A DNA stretch of 64,000 nucleotides from CAWCOU01 sp963797335 (GTDB lineage Bacteria; Pseudomonadota; Gammaproteobacteria; JAURND01): NCBI GenBank assembly GCA_963797335.1, contig CAWCOU010000007.1, positions 186,001-250,000 of the forward strand, written 5' to 3'. Positions 26,241 through 35,913 of this stretch are shown piece by piece. A program made the translations under genes and the position numbers. Numbering within the stretch: the stretch's first letter is position 1; each line of letters starts with the position of its first letter. Under the pieces are notes generated by a model. The model did no database searches, was not told where the DNA came from, and saw nothing but the letters and a program-made list of their open reading frames with translations.

Positions 26241-27827
26241 ATGTCTAAATCTGATCGTGTCATTATCGAACGTAACAAACGTTTTGCTGAATCACACCTC
26301 TTTGAAATGCAACGAGATTATTTCCATAAAAAAGGGGTTCATGCCTGGGTGGAAGAGGTGCCTTTTTACGCAACCAGCAATCCCTTCCTAGCAAACTGTT
26401 ACGCACAAATGACGATGCGTTTGGTTCAAGACTGGATCAGAAAATACCCGGAATCGAAAAAAGAAACATTTTACATCGTGGAGTTGGGCACAGGCACAGG
26501 CATTCTGAGCTTCTTTATATCCAAAAAAATAAAACAAATACGCAAACGTTTGCAGTTAGAAGATGTGAAAATTTGTTATGTCATGACCGACTACGCCGAA
26601 AGCAATCTGGAATTTTGGGATAAACACCCAGCCTTACAGGAATACGTTGAAGCCGGCGTGCTGGACTTTGCCTCATTTAACATGGAATCGGATACCACCA
26701 TTCACTTGCGTAGATCCGGAAAAGTGTTAACCCCAGGCAGTGTCAACACTCCGCTGATTGTGTACGCAAACTATATATTTGATACCGTTTCCCAAGATGC
26801 GTTTGCAAAAGAAGATAACGAATTATTCGCATCCTTAGTCACCCTATCTACCCATAGCGGGAATATGAAGGATAATAAACCCATCAATATGGAAGAAGTA
26901 AAAATCGAATACAGCAAAGGTGAAGTGGGTGCAGACTATTATCCAGATCCTGATTTTAATGCCGTGCTGGATTTCTATCGGCAAAGCAATTTACGTGCCA
27001 GTTATTTCCTATTCCCGACCGCGGGCCTGATTACCTTGGCGAATTTGCGCAAAATCAGTAACGATAAATTATTTTTATTATCCACCGATAAAGCCTATTC
27101 CTACCTACAACAATTGGAAGGACTAGATCACCCAGACATCGCCTTCCACGGCAGTTTCTCTACCATGGTCAATTTCCACGCCATATCGACTTATTTCGAT
27201 GTGATTGGCGGTAAATCGGTTCTGCAAACGCAACGAGCAGAAGTAAACACAGCGGCGTTTTACTGTGGCTTTTCCTTAGACGACTTGCCAGAGTTATCAA
27301 CGGCCATTTATGAACATATTGAACGGTTAAGCCCGGGCGATTATTTTGCCTTACACCGTAATATTCGCGAAAACTTCAAACATTGCAACATTAATACCCT
27401 CGCTGCCCATATGGCGTTTGCGGAATGGGATCCACATATTTATGGCAAGATCAGTAAACAGATTTGCAGTTTAATTAATGACGCCGAATACGACACGAAA
27501 GTCTATTTAACCAGCCATATGCCAGATTTGGCTGCCAATTACTATTACATCCCCCGCAACTTCGACGTCTGGTTTGATATTGGTATTTTATTCCACACCT
27601 TGCGTCGTTACGCCGATGCCATTCCTTATTATCGAAAATCGATTCATTTCTTTGGCGAGCAATTTAACACGCTTTATAATCTGGCCATTTGCGAATACAA
27701 CGCCAAATACACCAACGATGCTCTGGCCGATTTTAAGCGGGCATTAGTGGTTAATGAAGATTCCAAAGAAGCCCGAGAATGGATTGATTTTATTCTCAAA
27801 GAAAACAGCGCACCGAAACGAGACTAA
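26241..27827 (+). CDS. SAM-dependent methyltransferase with C-terminal TPR repeats
   Basis: A 528-residue protein. Motif I is FYIVELGTGTGILSFFI (about residues 77-93), in the style of the MidA/NDUFAF7 group (COG1565). A target-binding core follows with LIVYANYIFDTVSQDAF and a YYPDPDFNAVLDFYRQ segment. The last 90 residues form TPR-like helical pairs (ADAIPYYRKSIHFF, then TLYNLAICEYNAK and DALADFKRALVVNEDSKEA). This fusion suggests a protein methyltransferase that docks on a partner. It stands alone between tdk and the convergent malic enzyme gene. Confidence 0.75.
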   Translation: MSKSDRVIIERNKRFAESHLFEMQRDYFHKKGVHAWVEEVPFYATSNPFLANCYAQMTMRLVQDWIRKYPESKKETFYIVELGTGTGILSFFISKKIKQIRKRLQLEDVKICYVMTDYAESNLEFWDKHPALQEYVEAGVLDFASFNMESDTTIHLRRSGKVLTPGSVNTPLIVYANYIFDTVSQDAFAKEDNELFASLVTLSTHSGNMKDNKPINMEEVKIEYSKGEVGADYYPDPDFNAVLDFYRQSNLRASYFLFPTAGLITLANLRKISNDKLFLLSTDKAYSYLQQLEGLDHPDIAFHGSFSTMVNFHAISTYFDVIGGKSVLQTQRAEVNTAAFYCGFSLDDLPELSTAIYEHIERLSPGDYFALHRNIRENFKHCNINTLAAHMAFAEWDPHIYGKISKQICSLINDAEYDTKVYLTSHMPDLAANYYYIPRNFDVWFDIGILFHTLRRYADAIPYYRKSIHFFGEQFNTLYNLAICEYNAKYTNDALADFKRALVVNEDSKEAREWIDFILKENSAPKRD

Positions 27828-27986
27828 GCCATTTTTGCTAACGGCACGTTCGCAATGACCAAAACTTACGGTATTGTTTCTGAAAAAAACTAAGCGTACA
27901 TGTTAAAATAGCTGAAGTATCGTAAACTCTGGAAATCTCAAAACCGCTTGAATTGAATCGGAAAGGTAACTGTTCCCCCCAACTCC

Positions 27987-28028
27987 GTCGTCCCGCGGAC
28001 AAGCCCTGGGACGACGTGCGAGTAGTTA
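27987..28028. repeat. REP-like palindrome, copy 1
   Basis: CGTCGTCCC and GGGACGACG flank a 13-base spacer, followed by TGCGAGTAGTTAC. The right part recurs nearly exactly at 62429-62450, and a complete palindromic form of the core recurs at 43512-43563. Confidence 0.7.
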
Positions 28029-28046
28029 CTCGGAAAGGTTGAGTGC

Positions 28047-29765
28047 TCAGCTTAATGATTTAAGCTTGAATGGCAAATACTCAGGTTGCCACATTCGGTT
28101 ATCAACCAATGTTTCAACATCAACTTCCGAGTTGTCCATAGCCACACCATCAGTACGAGCTTGTTTGGCGACGGCAATTGCGATTTCCCTAGCGGATTTT
28201 TGGGCATTTTCCAGGGTAGGTAATAGAGGTGCTGTCAAATTTTGATGAATCGGTGCGCATTTATTGAGGGTAGAACACGCCGCCCATAACATATTATCCG
28301 TTACTTCTTTGGCCTTGATGGCAATTACTCCCAGACCGATGCCGGGGAAGACCAACGCATTATTACATTGCGCAATCCGTCGAGATTCACTTTGGTAAAG
28401 AACAGGGGCAAACGGGCTGCCGGTGGCAATTTTGGCTTGGCCGTTTGTCCATGCTAATAAATCAGCCGGGGTTGCTTCCGCTTTCTCGGTCGGGTTAGAA
28501 AGCGGAAAAATAATCGGCTGCGCAGTGTATGAAGCCATAGCCTTAATCACTTCTTCACTAAAAGCACCACCGCGGGCAGAGCTACCGATTAAGACGGTGG
28601 GCTTCACTTGATGGATCACCTCTAATAATTGAATGGAGGTAAGGTCATTCTCTCGCCAAATAATGTCTTTCGTTTTGCGCGCGTAAGGAACTTGTTCTTG
28701 GGTAAGATCGGAGTGCGTATCTAATAAAAGCCCCGGCTTATCCAATAACCAGAAACGAGAGCGCGCCTCTTCAGAACTTAAACCTTGGCGTATCATGGCG
28801 CAGCAAATTTGGTCAGCCACACCGGTGCCGGCCGAACCGCTACCAAAAATGACGATGCGCTGGTCGGTTAAACGGCTTCCTGTGCTGTCTACGGCCGCCA
28901 TTAAAGCAGCCAGGGTGGTGGCGCCTGTTCCTTGAATATCATCGTTGAAGGAACACACAGTATGCTGATAGGTTTCTAAAATGCGCCGGGCATTGGCGCG
29001 GCCAAAATCTTCCCAATGCAAAAATATCGTGGGGAATTTCTCTTTCACGGCTTGGATGAACAGCTCAATAAATTCGTCATAAGCGGCACCGGTGATGCGT
29101 GGGTGGCGCCACCCCAAATAATAGGGATCGTTTAATAGCTCTTCGTTATCGGTGCCGGCATCTAATAAAATAGGTAAGGTATTGAGAGGATTAATACCAC
29201 CACAAATGGTATACACCATCAGTTTGGCAATCGGAATTAGCATCGCGCCTATGCCTTGGTCACCGATACCCAACACACCGCCACCATCGCTGACGACCAA
29301 TAAATCAACTTCAGGATTACTGCGGGAATTGAGGATTTCTCGGATTTCATGCCGGTTTTCGTAAGAAATATAAAGCCCGCGTGGTTGTTGAAATTCCCGG
29401 CTGAATTTTTCCACGGCCAAACCCACGGTGGGGGTGTAGAGAATCGGTAACATCTCTGCTTCGTGGTGTTGCACTAGTTTATAAAAAAGGACTTGATTGG
29501 TATCGTGGACTTGATTAAGAAACGTATTTTTTTGTAAAGGAGAACTGTACGATTGGTATTGTAAATAAGCGCGATTGACTTGGTCGGTTAATGTTTCTTC
29601 ATGGGCTGGTAATTTTCCCATCAGACCAAACTGATGGCGTTCCTCTTGAGTAAAAGCTGTGCCCTTATTCAATTGTGGCGTTGTTAATAATGGTTTGCCT
29701 TGTAACGAAGTCTCTATCCATTGATTACCAGTGTGGGGATCGATTTTTATGATGAAGTCAAGCAT
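28047..29765 (-). CDS. maeA: NAD-dependent malic enzyme
   Basis: A 572-residue enzyme, near the E. coli MaeA length. It oxidatively decarboxylates malate to pyruvate with NAD. Seen: the catalytic N-terminal ILYTPTVGLAVEKFSREF and RGLYISYENR segments, the VVSDGGGVLGIGDQGIGAM motif (residues about 160-178), the metal/substrate WEDFGRANA region, FNDDIQGTGATTLA, and the Rossmann dinucleotide fold VIFGSGSAGTGVAD. It is on the minus strand, convergent with the methyltransferase/TPR gene, and 15 bases downstream of the YiiX-like gene. Confidence 0.95.
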   Translation of the reverse strand: MLDFIIKIDPHTGNQWIETSLQGKPLLTTPQLNKGTAFTQEERHQFGLMGKLPAHEETLTDQVNRAYLQYQSYSSPLQKNTFLNQVHDTNQVLFYKLVQHHEAEMLPILYTPTVGLAVEKFSREFQQPRGLYISYENRHEIREILNSRSNPEVDLLVVSDGGGVLGIGDQGIGAMLIPIAKLMVYTICGGINPLNTLPILLDAGTDNEELLNDPYYLGWRHPRITGAAYDEFIELFIQAVKEKFPTIFLHWEDFGRANARRILETYQHTVCSFNDDIQGTGATTLAALMAAVDSTGSRLTDQRIVIFGSGSAGTGVADQICCAMIRQGLSSEEARSRFWLLDKPGLLLDTHSDLTQEQVPYARKTKDIIWRENDLTSIQLLEVIHQVKPTVLIGSSARGGAFSEEVIKAMASYTAQPIIFPLSNPTEKAEATPADLLAWTNGQAKIATGSPFAPVLYQSESRRIAQCNNALVFPGIGLGVIAIKAKEVTDNMLWAACSTLNKCAPIHQNLTAPLLPTLENAQKSAREIAIAVAKQARTDGVAMDNSEVDVETLVDNRMWQPEYLPFKLKSLS

Positions 29766-29780
29766 GTATACAATCTCAAA

Positions 29781-30689
29781 TTATTTTTGGCGGCGGGGGG
29801 GCTTTTCTAAATTTTCTATCAGTTTTATCGGTTGAGGTGAAAGGCGAATCTGGGGAGAAGAATCATTATCGGCGACTGTTTTTGGAAAACGAATATATTC
29901 ATTCCCCGTTTTAGCATCTGTTTTCCAATGCAAATGACGATACATACCTTCACCTAAAGGTAACATGGGGTATTTGATCACGTCAAAGAAAGGAGAGTAA
30001 TCGAAATCTTTGGGAGTATAAAGACGAGGGTTGCGACTCACTAAGCTGATGCCTCTAGAATCACGGATAATTTCCGGCAAAATAGGGAAATGGACGGATT
30101 GAAAAGCACTGGCGATTAGCGACGAACAAATCTCTTCCGTCGGTTTTAAGGCATTATGCGTAAATAAGCTGGAACGCCAACGTCTGGGCATGATACCCCA
30201 CGGCAAAAGAAAACGAGCCAAATCGAACACGTGGCGTATGCTATAACGCATCCCTAAATGATGGATGGCATACGCTATCACTTTCTGAGAATCGGTCCGC
30301 GAAATTCCACGCGGCCGACAAATGCGCACTGTGTAATCTTTGTAGCGTGCCAGCGGTGTTATAATGGTACCGTGGCCCATCAAACTTTCAATGACTAATT
30401 GTTCTTCGGGTGAGCCGGAAAAAAATTTTCTAACTTGTGCGCGCAATTCCGGGTCTTTCATATCACACAGCCTACCGATATAAAGCGCCGAATGCGACCA
30501 GGTGCTATGGGTAATCTGTTTGACAATCTGGCTGACTCGGTTCAAGCCTTCCACCAGCAAGACATCGCCGGAACGAACTTCAAATTGAATGCGTTCAAAA
30601 TCGTAGAGATAAGAAGGTGGCACGGGTGGTTCGTGTAATAACCACATGCTGAACTTTTGAATCAACCATTGTGCGAGATATGATTTCAT
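29781..30689 (-). CDS. YiiX-like permuted papain-fold hydrolase
   Basis: A 302-residue protein. The permuted NlpC/P60-type core has RSGDVLLVEG at its start, the His of TWSHSALYIG, a HHLGMRYSIRHVFDL segment, and the putative nucleophile Cys in TEEICSSLIASAF. The C-terminal 80 residues (RLYTPKDFDYSPFFDVIKYP) are a lineage extension ending in a basic tail. Family members hydrolyse amide or ester bonds, perhaps of lipids or peptidoglycan fragments; the exact substrate is unknown. It lies between purB and maeA on the same strand. Confidence 0.75.
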   Translation of the reverse strand: MKSYLAQWLIQKFSMWLLHEPPVPPSYLYDFERIQFEVRSGDVLLVEGLNRVSQIVKQITHSTWSHSALYIGRLCDMKDPELRAQVRKFFSGSPEEQLVIESLMGHGTIITPLARYKDYTVRICRPRGISRTDSQKVIAYAIHHLGMRYSIRHVFDLARFLLPWGIMPRRWRSSLFTHNALKPTEEICSSLIASAFQSVHFPILPEIIRDSRGISLVSRNPRLYTPKDFDYSPFFDVIKYPMLPLGEGMYRHLHWKTDAKTGNEYIRFPKTVADNDSSPQIRLSPQPIKLIENLEKPPRRQK

Positions 30690-30695
30690 AGGCGG

Positions 30696-32063
30696 CTAAA
30701 TGGCTTGGGCAAGTTGTTTGGCATAACCAAGGTAATTATCAGGAGTCAACGATTTCAACTGATTTTTTACCTCACCTGGTAAATCAAGTGTATCAATAAA
30801 ATCAAGCAATGCTTGTTGATTAATGGTTTTTCCACGTGTTAATGATTTCAGTTGCTCATAGGGTTCGGCCAACCCATAACGGCGCATCACTGTTTGGATG
30901 GCCTCCGCCAGCACTTCCCAATTATTCGCCAGGCTTTTGTTCAATTCCGTAGGATTTATCTGGAGTTTCGATAAGCCCCGCTGGCAAGCGGTATATGCCA
31001 ATAAAGTATAGCCTATGGCAACGCCTAAGTTACGCAACACCGTGGAATCGCTTAAATCGCGCTGCCAGCGCGACACCGGTAATTTATGACTTAAATGTTC
31101 GAACAAGGCATTGGCCAGGCCGAGGTTGCCTTCGGCATTTTCAAAATCAATGGGATTAATTTTATGCGGCATGGTAGAAGAACCAATCTCACCCGCTTTG
31201 GGCTTCTGCTTGAAGTAGCCCAGAGAGATATAACCCCACACGTCGCGGCTAAAATCCAAGAGCACGACATTAAACCGCACCAGAATATGGAATAATTCGG
31301 CTAAAAAATCATGGGGTTCAATTTGAGTCGTGTAAGCATTAAAACCCAGTCCTAGCTCGGTGACAAAACTCTCCGCCACGACCGGCCAATTGACCTGCGG
31401 GTAAGCGACTTGATGGGCGTTGTAATTGCCCACCGCGCCATTCATTTTACCCAAAAAGGTGATTTGCTGAAGTTGTACATATTGCCGTTGCAGACGAGCC
31501 ACGGTATTGGCCAGCTCCTTACCAACCGTAGTAGGGGAGGCTGGTTGACCATGGGTATGGCTGAGCATGGGTTGTTCAGCGTATTGGTGTGCTAATGCCC
31601 TTATCATCCCAATGAGTTGCTCCATCTGTGGCAACAGCACTTGGTCGCGGGCGTCTTTCAACAAAAGCGCATAAGCGAGATTATTGATGTCTTCAGAGGT
31701 GCAGGCAAAATGAATGAATTCGCGAATAGCGGTTAACTCCGCGTTATCGGCCAGTTGTTGTTTGAGAAAATATTCCAGCGCTTTGACATCGTGGTTGGTG
31801 GTCGCTTCAATATCTTTGATCTGCTGGGCATGGTCGACATTAAATTGTTGGAGGATTTCTTCCAATACTTTTTGCGCGGAGGGGCTTAGCGTGGTCACTT
31901 CAGGGATATCTGGTTGGGCTGCCAGGTGTTGCAGCCAGCGTATTTCAACCAGCAATCGATAACGTAATAGGCCGTACTCACTGAAAAAAGGCCGTAAGGC
32001 AGCTAATTTGTCGCGATAGCGACCATCCAAAGGGGAGAGGGCGGTGAGCGCATTATCGGGCAT
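30696..32063 (-). CDS. purB: Adenylosuccinate lyase
   Basis: A 455-residue enzyme. ATG 32063 is chosen since NALTALSPLDGRYRDKL is the standard N-terminus; an earlier in-frame start at 32168 would add a non-homologous leader. The fumarase-superfamily signature is GSSTMPHKINPIDFENAEGN; other active-site parts are TEDINNLAYALLLK and LSHTHGQPASPTTVGKEL. It acts twice in purine synthesis, forming AICAR and AMP. Confidence 0.95.
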   Translation of the reverse strand: MPDNALTALSPLDGRYRDKLAALRPFFSEYGLLRYRLLVEIRWLQHLAAQPDIPEVTTLSPSAQKVLEEILQQFNVDHAQQIKDIEATTNHDVKALEYFLKQQLADNAELTAIREFIHFACTSEDINNLAYALLLKDARDQVLLPQMEQLIGMIRALAHQYAEQPMLSHTHGQPASPTTVGKELANTVARLQRQYVQLQQITFLGKMNGAVGNYNAHQVAYPQVNWPVVAESFVTELGLGFNAYTTQIEPHDFLAELFHILVRFNVVLLDFSRDVWGYISLGYFKQKPKAGEIGSSTMPHKINPIDFENAEGNLGLANALFEHLSHKLPVSRWQRDLSDSTVLRNLGVAIGYTLLAYTACQRGLSKLQINPTELNKSLANNWEVLAEAIQTVMRRYGLAEPYEQLKSLTRGKTINQQALLDFIDTLDLPGEVKNQLKSLTPDNYLGYAKQLAQAI

Positions 32064-32278
32064 GAATGATGGCCAAAACGAGAGGAGAAAACAGTTTGTG
32101 CATAGCAGCGATAACCCGGTAAATAGAATCCCTGATAGCGGGGCGGCTCGCCCGCACGCCCACGGCAATTATTAACAGTCTATCCCGTCACGAATCCTCT
32201 GGTCAAGCCATAGCTAAGCTTTGTTTATTCTGCTGTTTTTCTGCTATGATGTCTGCCTTTTCGTCAGGGAATCCACCC

Positions 32279-33070
32279 ATGCCATCATCGCCAGTTATTT
32301 TAGCGGAAGACGTGACCTTTGGTTATAAAAACCACCCCGTCATCCAGCATTTTAATGGTGCGATCGAAAAAGGGCAGTTCCTCGGCATATTCGGCCAAAA
32401 CGGGGCCGGTAAAACCACGTTTTTGTGCAGCTTGCTGGGGCTAATACCTTGCAGTGGCCGCCTGACGGTATTGGGAGAAACGCCACGTCGAGGTCATGTT
32501 GGTATCGGTTATGTTCCTCAATGGATGCCAGAGCTGGGAGTGGCCATCAGCGGCAAAGCCTTGTTGGCTGCCACTATTCGAGGCAATCGTCTCGGGTTAC
32601 CGATAATTCAAAAACGCGATCGAGACGATATAGAGGAAGTCATTGCCTTGGTCAATGCCCAACACTACATAGACCGACCCTTTATGGAATTATCCGGCGG
32701 TGAGCGCCGACGCTTAATGATTGCCCAAGCGCTGCTGGGTCATCCTGACATTCTTTTGTTGGACGAGCCCTTAGCCAACCTCGATCCCCATCACCAATAC
32801 GCGCTGCTGGAATCACTGGAACACATTCGCACCCAAACGGGCGTGACATTGCTATTAACCGCCCACGACATCAACCCATTGCTCTCAGTCATGACCCAGG
32901 TGCTTTATTTTGCGCGAGGCAAAGCCGTGATCGGTAGTGTGGCCGAAACCATTACCAGCGAGGCGTTGAGTCGATTATACGAATCCCCGATTGAAGTCAT
33001 ACACCAAAAGGGGCGGATTTTTGTTGTGCACGGCAACACAGGACAACCTGAAAATGTCTTTTGTCACTGA
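32279..33070 (+). CDS. ABC transporter ATPase, zinc/manganese (ZnuC-like) type
   Basis: A 263-residue ATPase; ATG 32279 is chosen because AGGGA precedes it, while the upstream ATGs lack a ribosome-binding site. Walker A is FGQNGAGKTTFL, the signature LSGGERRRLMIAQAL, Walker B ILLLDEPLANLDP, and the switch His in LLLTAHDIN. It powers metal uptake with the permease gene at 33054, whose start it overlaps by 17 bases. No substrate-binding protein gene is adjacent. Confidence 0.88.
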   Translation: MPSSPVILAEDVTFGYKNHPVIQHFNGAIEKGQFLGIFGQNGAGKTTFLCSLLGLIPCSGRLTVLGETPRRGHVGIGYVPQWMPELGVAISGKALLAATIRGNRLGLPIIQKRDRDDIEEVIALVNAQHYIDRPFMELSGGERRRLMIAQALLGHPDILLLDEPLANLDPHHQYALLESLEHIRTQTGVTLLLTAHDINPLLSVMTQVLYFARGKAVIGSVAETITSEALSRLYESPIEVIHQKGRIFVVHGNTGQPENVFCH

Positions 33071-33902
33071 TTGGATCACATCCCCGTTTCAATACGATTT
33101 TATGCAGCATGCCTTTTTGGCCGGCAGTTTAGCCGCGTTGCTATCGAGTTTAGTGGGCTTTTTTGTGGTGGTGAGACAACTCGGCTTTGCCGCTCACGCG
33201 CTCGGCCATATCAGCTTTGCGGGTGCGTGTGGGGCGGTATTATTCGGTTGGCCGCCGATCGCTGGCCAATTGTTAATCAGCCTGGTCGCGGGCGGCATTA
33301 TGGGTGGCATCGGTAAGCGTATCCAACACCGAGATACGATTATCGGCGTGACTTTGGCCTTGGCATTGGGGGTCGGTGTATTATTTTTACACTTTTATCA
33401 ATCCTACGGTGGCCAGGCCAATAGCATTTTATTTGGTGATTTGTTAGGGGTATCGGATACCGCCTTACATTGGATGAGTGTACTGACGATATTTGGAATG
33501 ATAAGTTTAGCCATACTAGCTCGGCCGTTGTGGTTTGCCAGCCTATCCCCCGCACTGGCCGAAGCGAAAAGCGTGCCCATTCGCGGGTTGGGTATTTTAT
33601 TTTTCGGCATTGTTGCCATTGCGATTACGCTAGCTAGCCAAGTGGTTGGCATTTTACTGGTTTTTACCTTAGTCGTAGGGCCTCCCGCCATTGCCTTGCA
33701 ATGGACCAAACATTTTTGGACGGGTATCAGCCTCTGTTGCCTCCTAAGCCTTAGCATTGTCTGGGCTGCTATTTTTCTGGCTTATTATATCGATTGGCCT
33801 ATCAGTTTTTGGATCAGCGCTTTGGTATTTGTGCTTTACCTGATCGGCTTACTACCCCGCCATACCCGCGCTCCCCGGTTGAGCAGCGCTGAAGAGGGCT
33901 GA
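33054..33902 (+). CDS. ABC transporter permease, ZnuB/MntB type
   Basis: A 282-residue membrane protein. The start at 33054 gives the family N-terminus SFVTDWITSPFQYDFMQHAF. About eight hydrophobic segments are seen. The ABC-3 family features are FVVVRQLGFAAHALGHISFAG near the second helix, an internal SILFGDLLGVS segment, and LVVGPPAIALQWTKHF in the second half. It should form the inner-membrane pore of a zinc or manganese importer together with the ATPase upstream. Confidence 0.88.
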   Translation: MSFVTDWITSPFQYDFMQHAFLAGSLAALLSSLVGFFVVVRQLGFAAHALGHISFAGACGAVLFGWPPIAGQLLISLVAGGIMGGIGKRIQHRDTIIGVTLALALGVGVLFLHFYQSYGGQANSILFGDLLGVSDTALHWMSVLTIFGMISLAILARPLWFASLSPALAEAKSVPIRGLGILFFGIVAIAITLASQVVGILLVFTLVVGPPAIALQWTKHFWTGISLCCLLSLSIVWAAIFLAYYIDWPISFWISALVFVLYLIGLLPRHTRAPRLSSAEEG

Positions 33903-33984
33903 CTAAAGCCAGTCGCCAACTTGGAAAAACCAAAAACCCTGACCTATAGTTTTAGGAGGTACATGCTAAGGAAGGATTCCTCTC

Positions 33985-34587
33985 ATGCGAAAATTATACA
34001 CCCTGCTATTGCTCCCCTTATTGTGGATAGCCCTCACTGGCTTAGAGCTGCAGCCCCTGCCGGTCAACATTCAAAACGACGCTGACACTGGCTTAGAGCT
34101 GCAACCCCTGCCGGTCAACATTCAAAACAACGCTGACACTGGCTTAGAGCTGCAGCCCCTGACGGTCAACATTCAAAACGACACTGATGTCGACATCGCC
34201 ATGAGCACCATCTTTGACCGTAACCTGGATCAAGACAAGGTAGACCGTATCGAAGATCGCGTCTTGTACGCCCACACCACTCGAACTTTCTCCATCAACC
34301 GCACCGGTTACCCCGCTTCTTTGTTTATAGGCTTTCGAATTGCTCTAACCCAAGGCCTTAATTCCGGTCTTAAAATCGCACGATGGGAGTACGAGGAAAG
34401 GAGTGGCAGCGACGCCTCTTGCCATATCGAATCCGCAGCTGACCCGTTCACGATTGGCTGCACCGGAGACAACGACTTATCCGCCCCCACCATGAACATT
34501 AATATTGGCCATAACGCCCCCTCCGTAGTACCCCGTCCCCTGATCAACGGCGGCGAACCCGATGCCGGCCCCCCTTCTTATCCCTAG
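33985..34587 (+). CDS. Secreted small protein with three 17-residue tandem repeats
   Basis: A 200-residue protein. The first 17 residues are a signal-peptide-like hydrophobic stretch (KLYTLLLLPLLWIAL) after two basic residues. Three tandem copies of TGLELQPLPVNIQNDAD follow, encoded by 51-base direct repeats at 34036-34188 with few differences. The rest has two Cys (CHIESAADPFTIGC) that could pair, and a Pro/Gly-rich tail. No family is recognised. It is convergent with mraY, whose stop lies 5 bases away. Confidence 0.6.
   Translation: MRKLYTLLLLPLLWIALTGLELQPLPVNIQNDADTGLELQPLPVNIQNNADTGLELQPLTVNIQNDTDVDIAMSTIFDRNLDQDKVDRIEDRVLYAHTTRTFSINRTGYPASLFIGFRIALTQGLNSGLKIARWEYEERSGSDASCHIESAADPFTIGCTGDNDLSAPTMNINIGHNAPSVVPRPLINGGEPDAGPPSYP
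34036..34188 (+). repeat. Three tandem 51-bp coding repeats
   Basis: Copies start at 34036, 34087 and 34138, each beginning ACTGGCTTAGAGCTGCA with one or a few substitutions. Near-identity suggests recent duplication and potential copy-number variation. Confidence 0.85.
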
Positions 34588-34591
34588 GGTT

Positions 34592-35674
34592 CTATCGCAG
34601 CTTTAAGGTGGAGAGCCCCAACAACACGAGGATAAAAGTAATAATCCAAAAACGAACAATCACGCGGGGTTCCGGCCAGCCTTTCAATTCAAAATGATGA
34701 TGCAAGGGGGCCATTTTAAAAATGCGGCGGCGGGTTAATTTGAAAGAAGCGACTTGTAGCACCACAGAAATCGTTTCCATCACAAAAACGCCACCCATAA
34801 TAAACAAGACTAATTCTTGGCGCACGATGACAGCCACAATGCCTAGGGCTGCCCCTAAACTCAGCGCACCGACGTCGCCCATGAAAACCTGAGCCGGATA
34901 GGTATTAAACCATAAAAAGCCAAGGCCGGCGCCGACGATGCTCGCGCAAAACAGCGTTAATTCGCCAGCGCCGGGGATGAACGGAATCGTTAAATATTTT
35001 GAGAATTCAATATTACCGCTAAGGTAAGCGAAAATAGCCAAACCACCGGCGACCATGACGATGGGTAATATGGCTAAACCGTCGAGGCCGTCCGTTAAAT
35101 TCACGGCATTACTGGCGCCGACGATCACAAAGTAACTCAATAAAATAAAACCCAAACCCAAAGGAATAGCGGCATGTTTTATGAATGGCAACAGCAATGA
35201 AGTTTCACTAGGTGTTTTCGCTAAGCAATACAAAATAACAGCAATCGCCAAACCCAATAACGATTGAAAAAGGTATTTCCATTTCGCGCGCAGACCCACA
35301 CTGTTTTTTGCATACACTTTCAAATAATCATCTAACCAACCAATGAAACCAAAACCCACGGTGCCTAGTAGCGCGATCCAAACATAGGCATTACTGAGAT
35401 TACACCAAGCCAACACACTGACGCAGATAGCCACCAGAATTAACATGCCGCCCATCGTCGGGGTGCCGGCTTTTACTAAATGCGATTGCGGTCCGTCGTC
35501 GCGAATCACTTGCCCCAGTTGACGGTAGGTTAATTTGCGAATCATGTAAGGGCCGAGTAATAGCGCAATCAGCAAGCTAGTTAAGGCAGCTAAGATGGAG
35601 CGAAAGGTGAGGTATTGAAAGACACGAAACCAGACCACATGGGGTTGTAATAATTGAGTTAACCAAAATAACAT
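34592..35674 (-). CDS. mraY: Phospho-N-acetylmuramoyl-pentapeptide transferase
   Basis: A 360-residue membrane enzyme, the standard length, with about ten transmembrane segments. Signatures are GTPTMGG, the DD pair in GWLDDYLK, the NLTDGLDGL motif, and the MAPLHHHFE loop with catalytic His residues. It transfers phospho-MurNAc-pentapeptide to undecaprenyl phosphate to form lipid I. It follows murF after a gap of about 380 bases that holds a MITE-like element. Confidence 0.97.
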   Translation of the reverse strand: MLFWLTQLLQPHVVWFRVFQYLTFRSILAALTSLLIALLLGPYMIRKLTYRQLGQVIRDDGPQSHLVKAGTPTMGGMLILVAICVSVLAWCNLSNAYVWIALLGTVGFGFIGWLDDYLKVYAKNSVGLRAKWKYLFQSLLGLAIAVILYCLAKTPSETSLLLPFIKHAAIPLGLGFILLSYFVIVGASNAVNLTDGLDGLAILPIVMVAGGLAIFAYLSGNIEFSKYLTIPFIPGAGELTLFCASIVGAGLGFLWFNTYPAQVFMGDVGALSLGAALGIVAVIVRQELVLFIMGGVFVMETISVVLQVASFKLTRRRIFKMAPLHHHFELKGWPEPRVIVRFWIITFILVLLGLSTLKLR

Positions 35675-35723
35675 ACTAAAAATCTCTTACTGGTGAAAGT
35701 GTGAGTAAGCACCGGATTAACGA

Positions 35724-35913
35724 TTAGCACTGTAAACCCCCTCTCCCGCGCGAGGAGTTTGGGCAAAAGCTGCAAACTTATTCGCGGGAGAGGGTTAGGG
35801 GAGAGGGTAAAGTCTCATGCTATCCATTCGCCCTCTCCCCAACCCTCTCCCGCGAACAAGTTCAGAGCCTTTATTCAAGCCCCTCGCGCGGGAGAGGGGG
35901 TTTATAGTGCTAA
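35724..35913. mobile_element. MITE-like 190-bp nested palindromic element
   Basis: Near-perfect terminal inverted repeats of about 32 bp (left from TTAGCACTGTAAACCCCC, right ending GTTTATAGTGCTAA) enclose a second perfect inverted pair, TTCGCGGGAGAGGG and CCCTCTCCCGCGAA. There is no ORF. The size, terminal repeats and lack of coding suit a nonautonomous miniature element or REP doublet lying between murF and mraY. Confidence 0.7.

Noticed and set aside
33985..34587. CRISPR array for the three regular 51-bp repeats
   Set aside because: The repeats are contiguous without spacers and lie in frame in a coding sequence.
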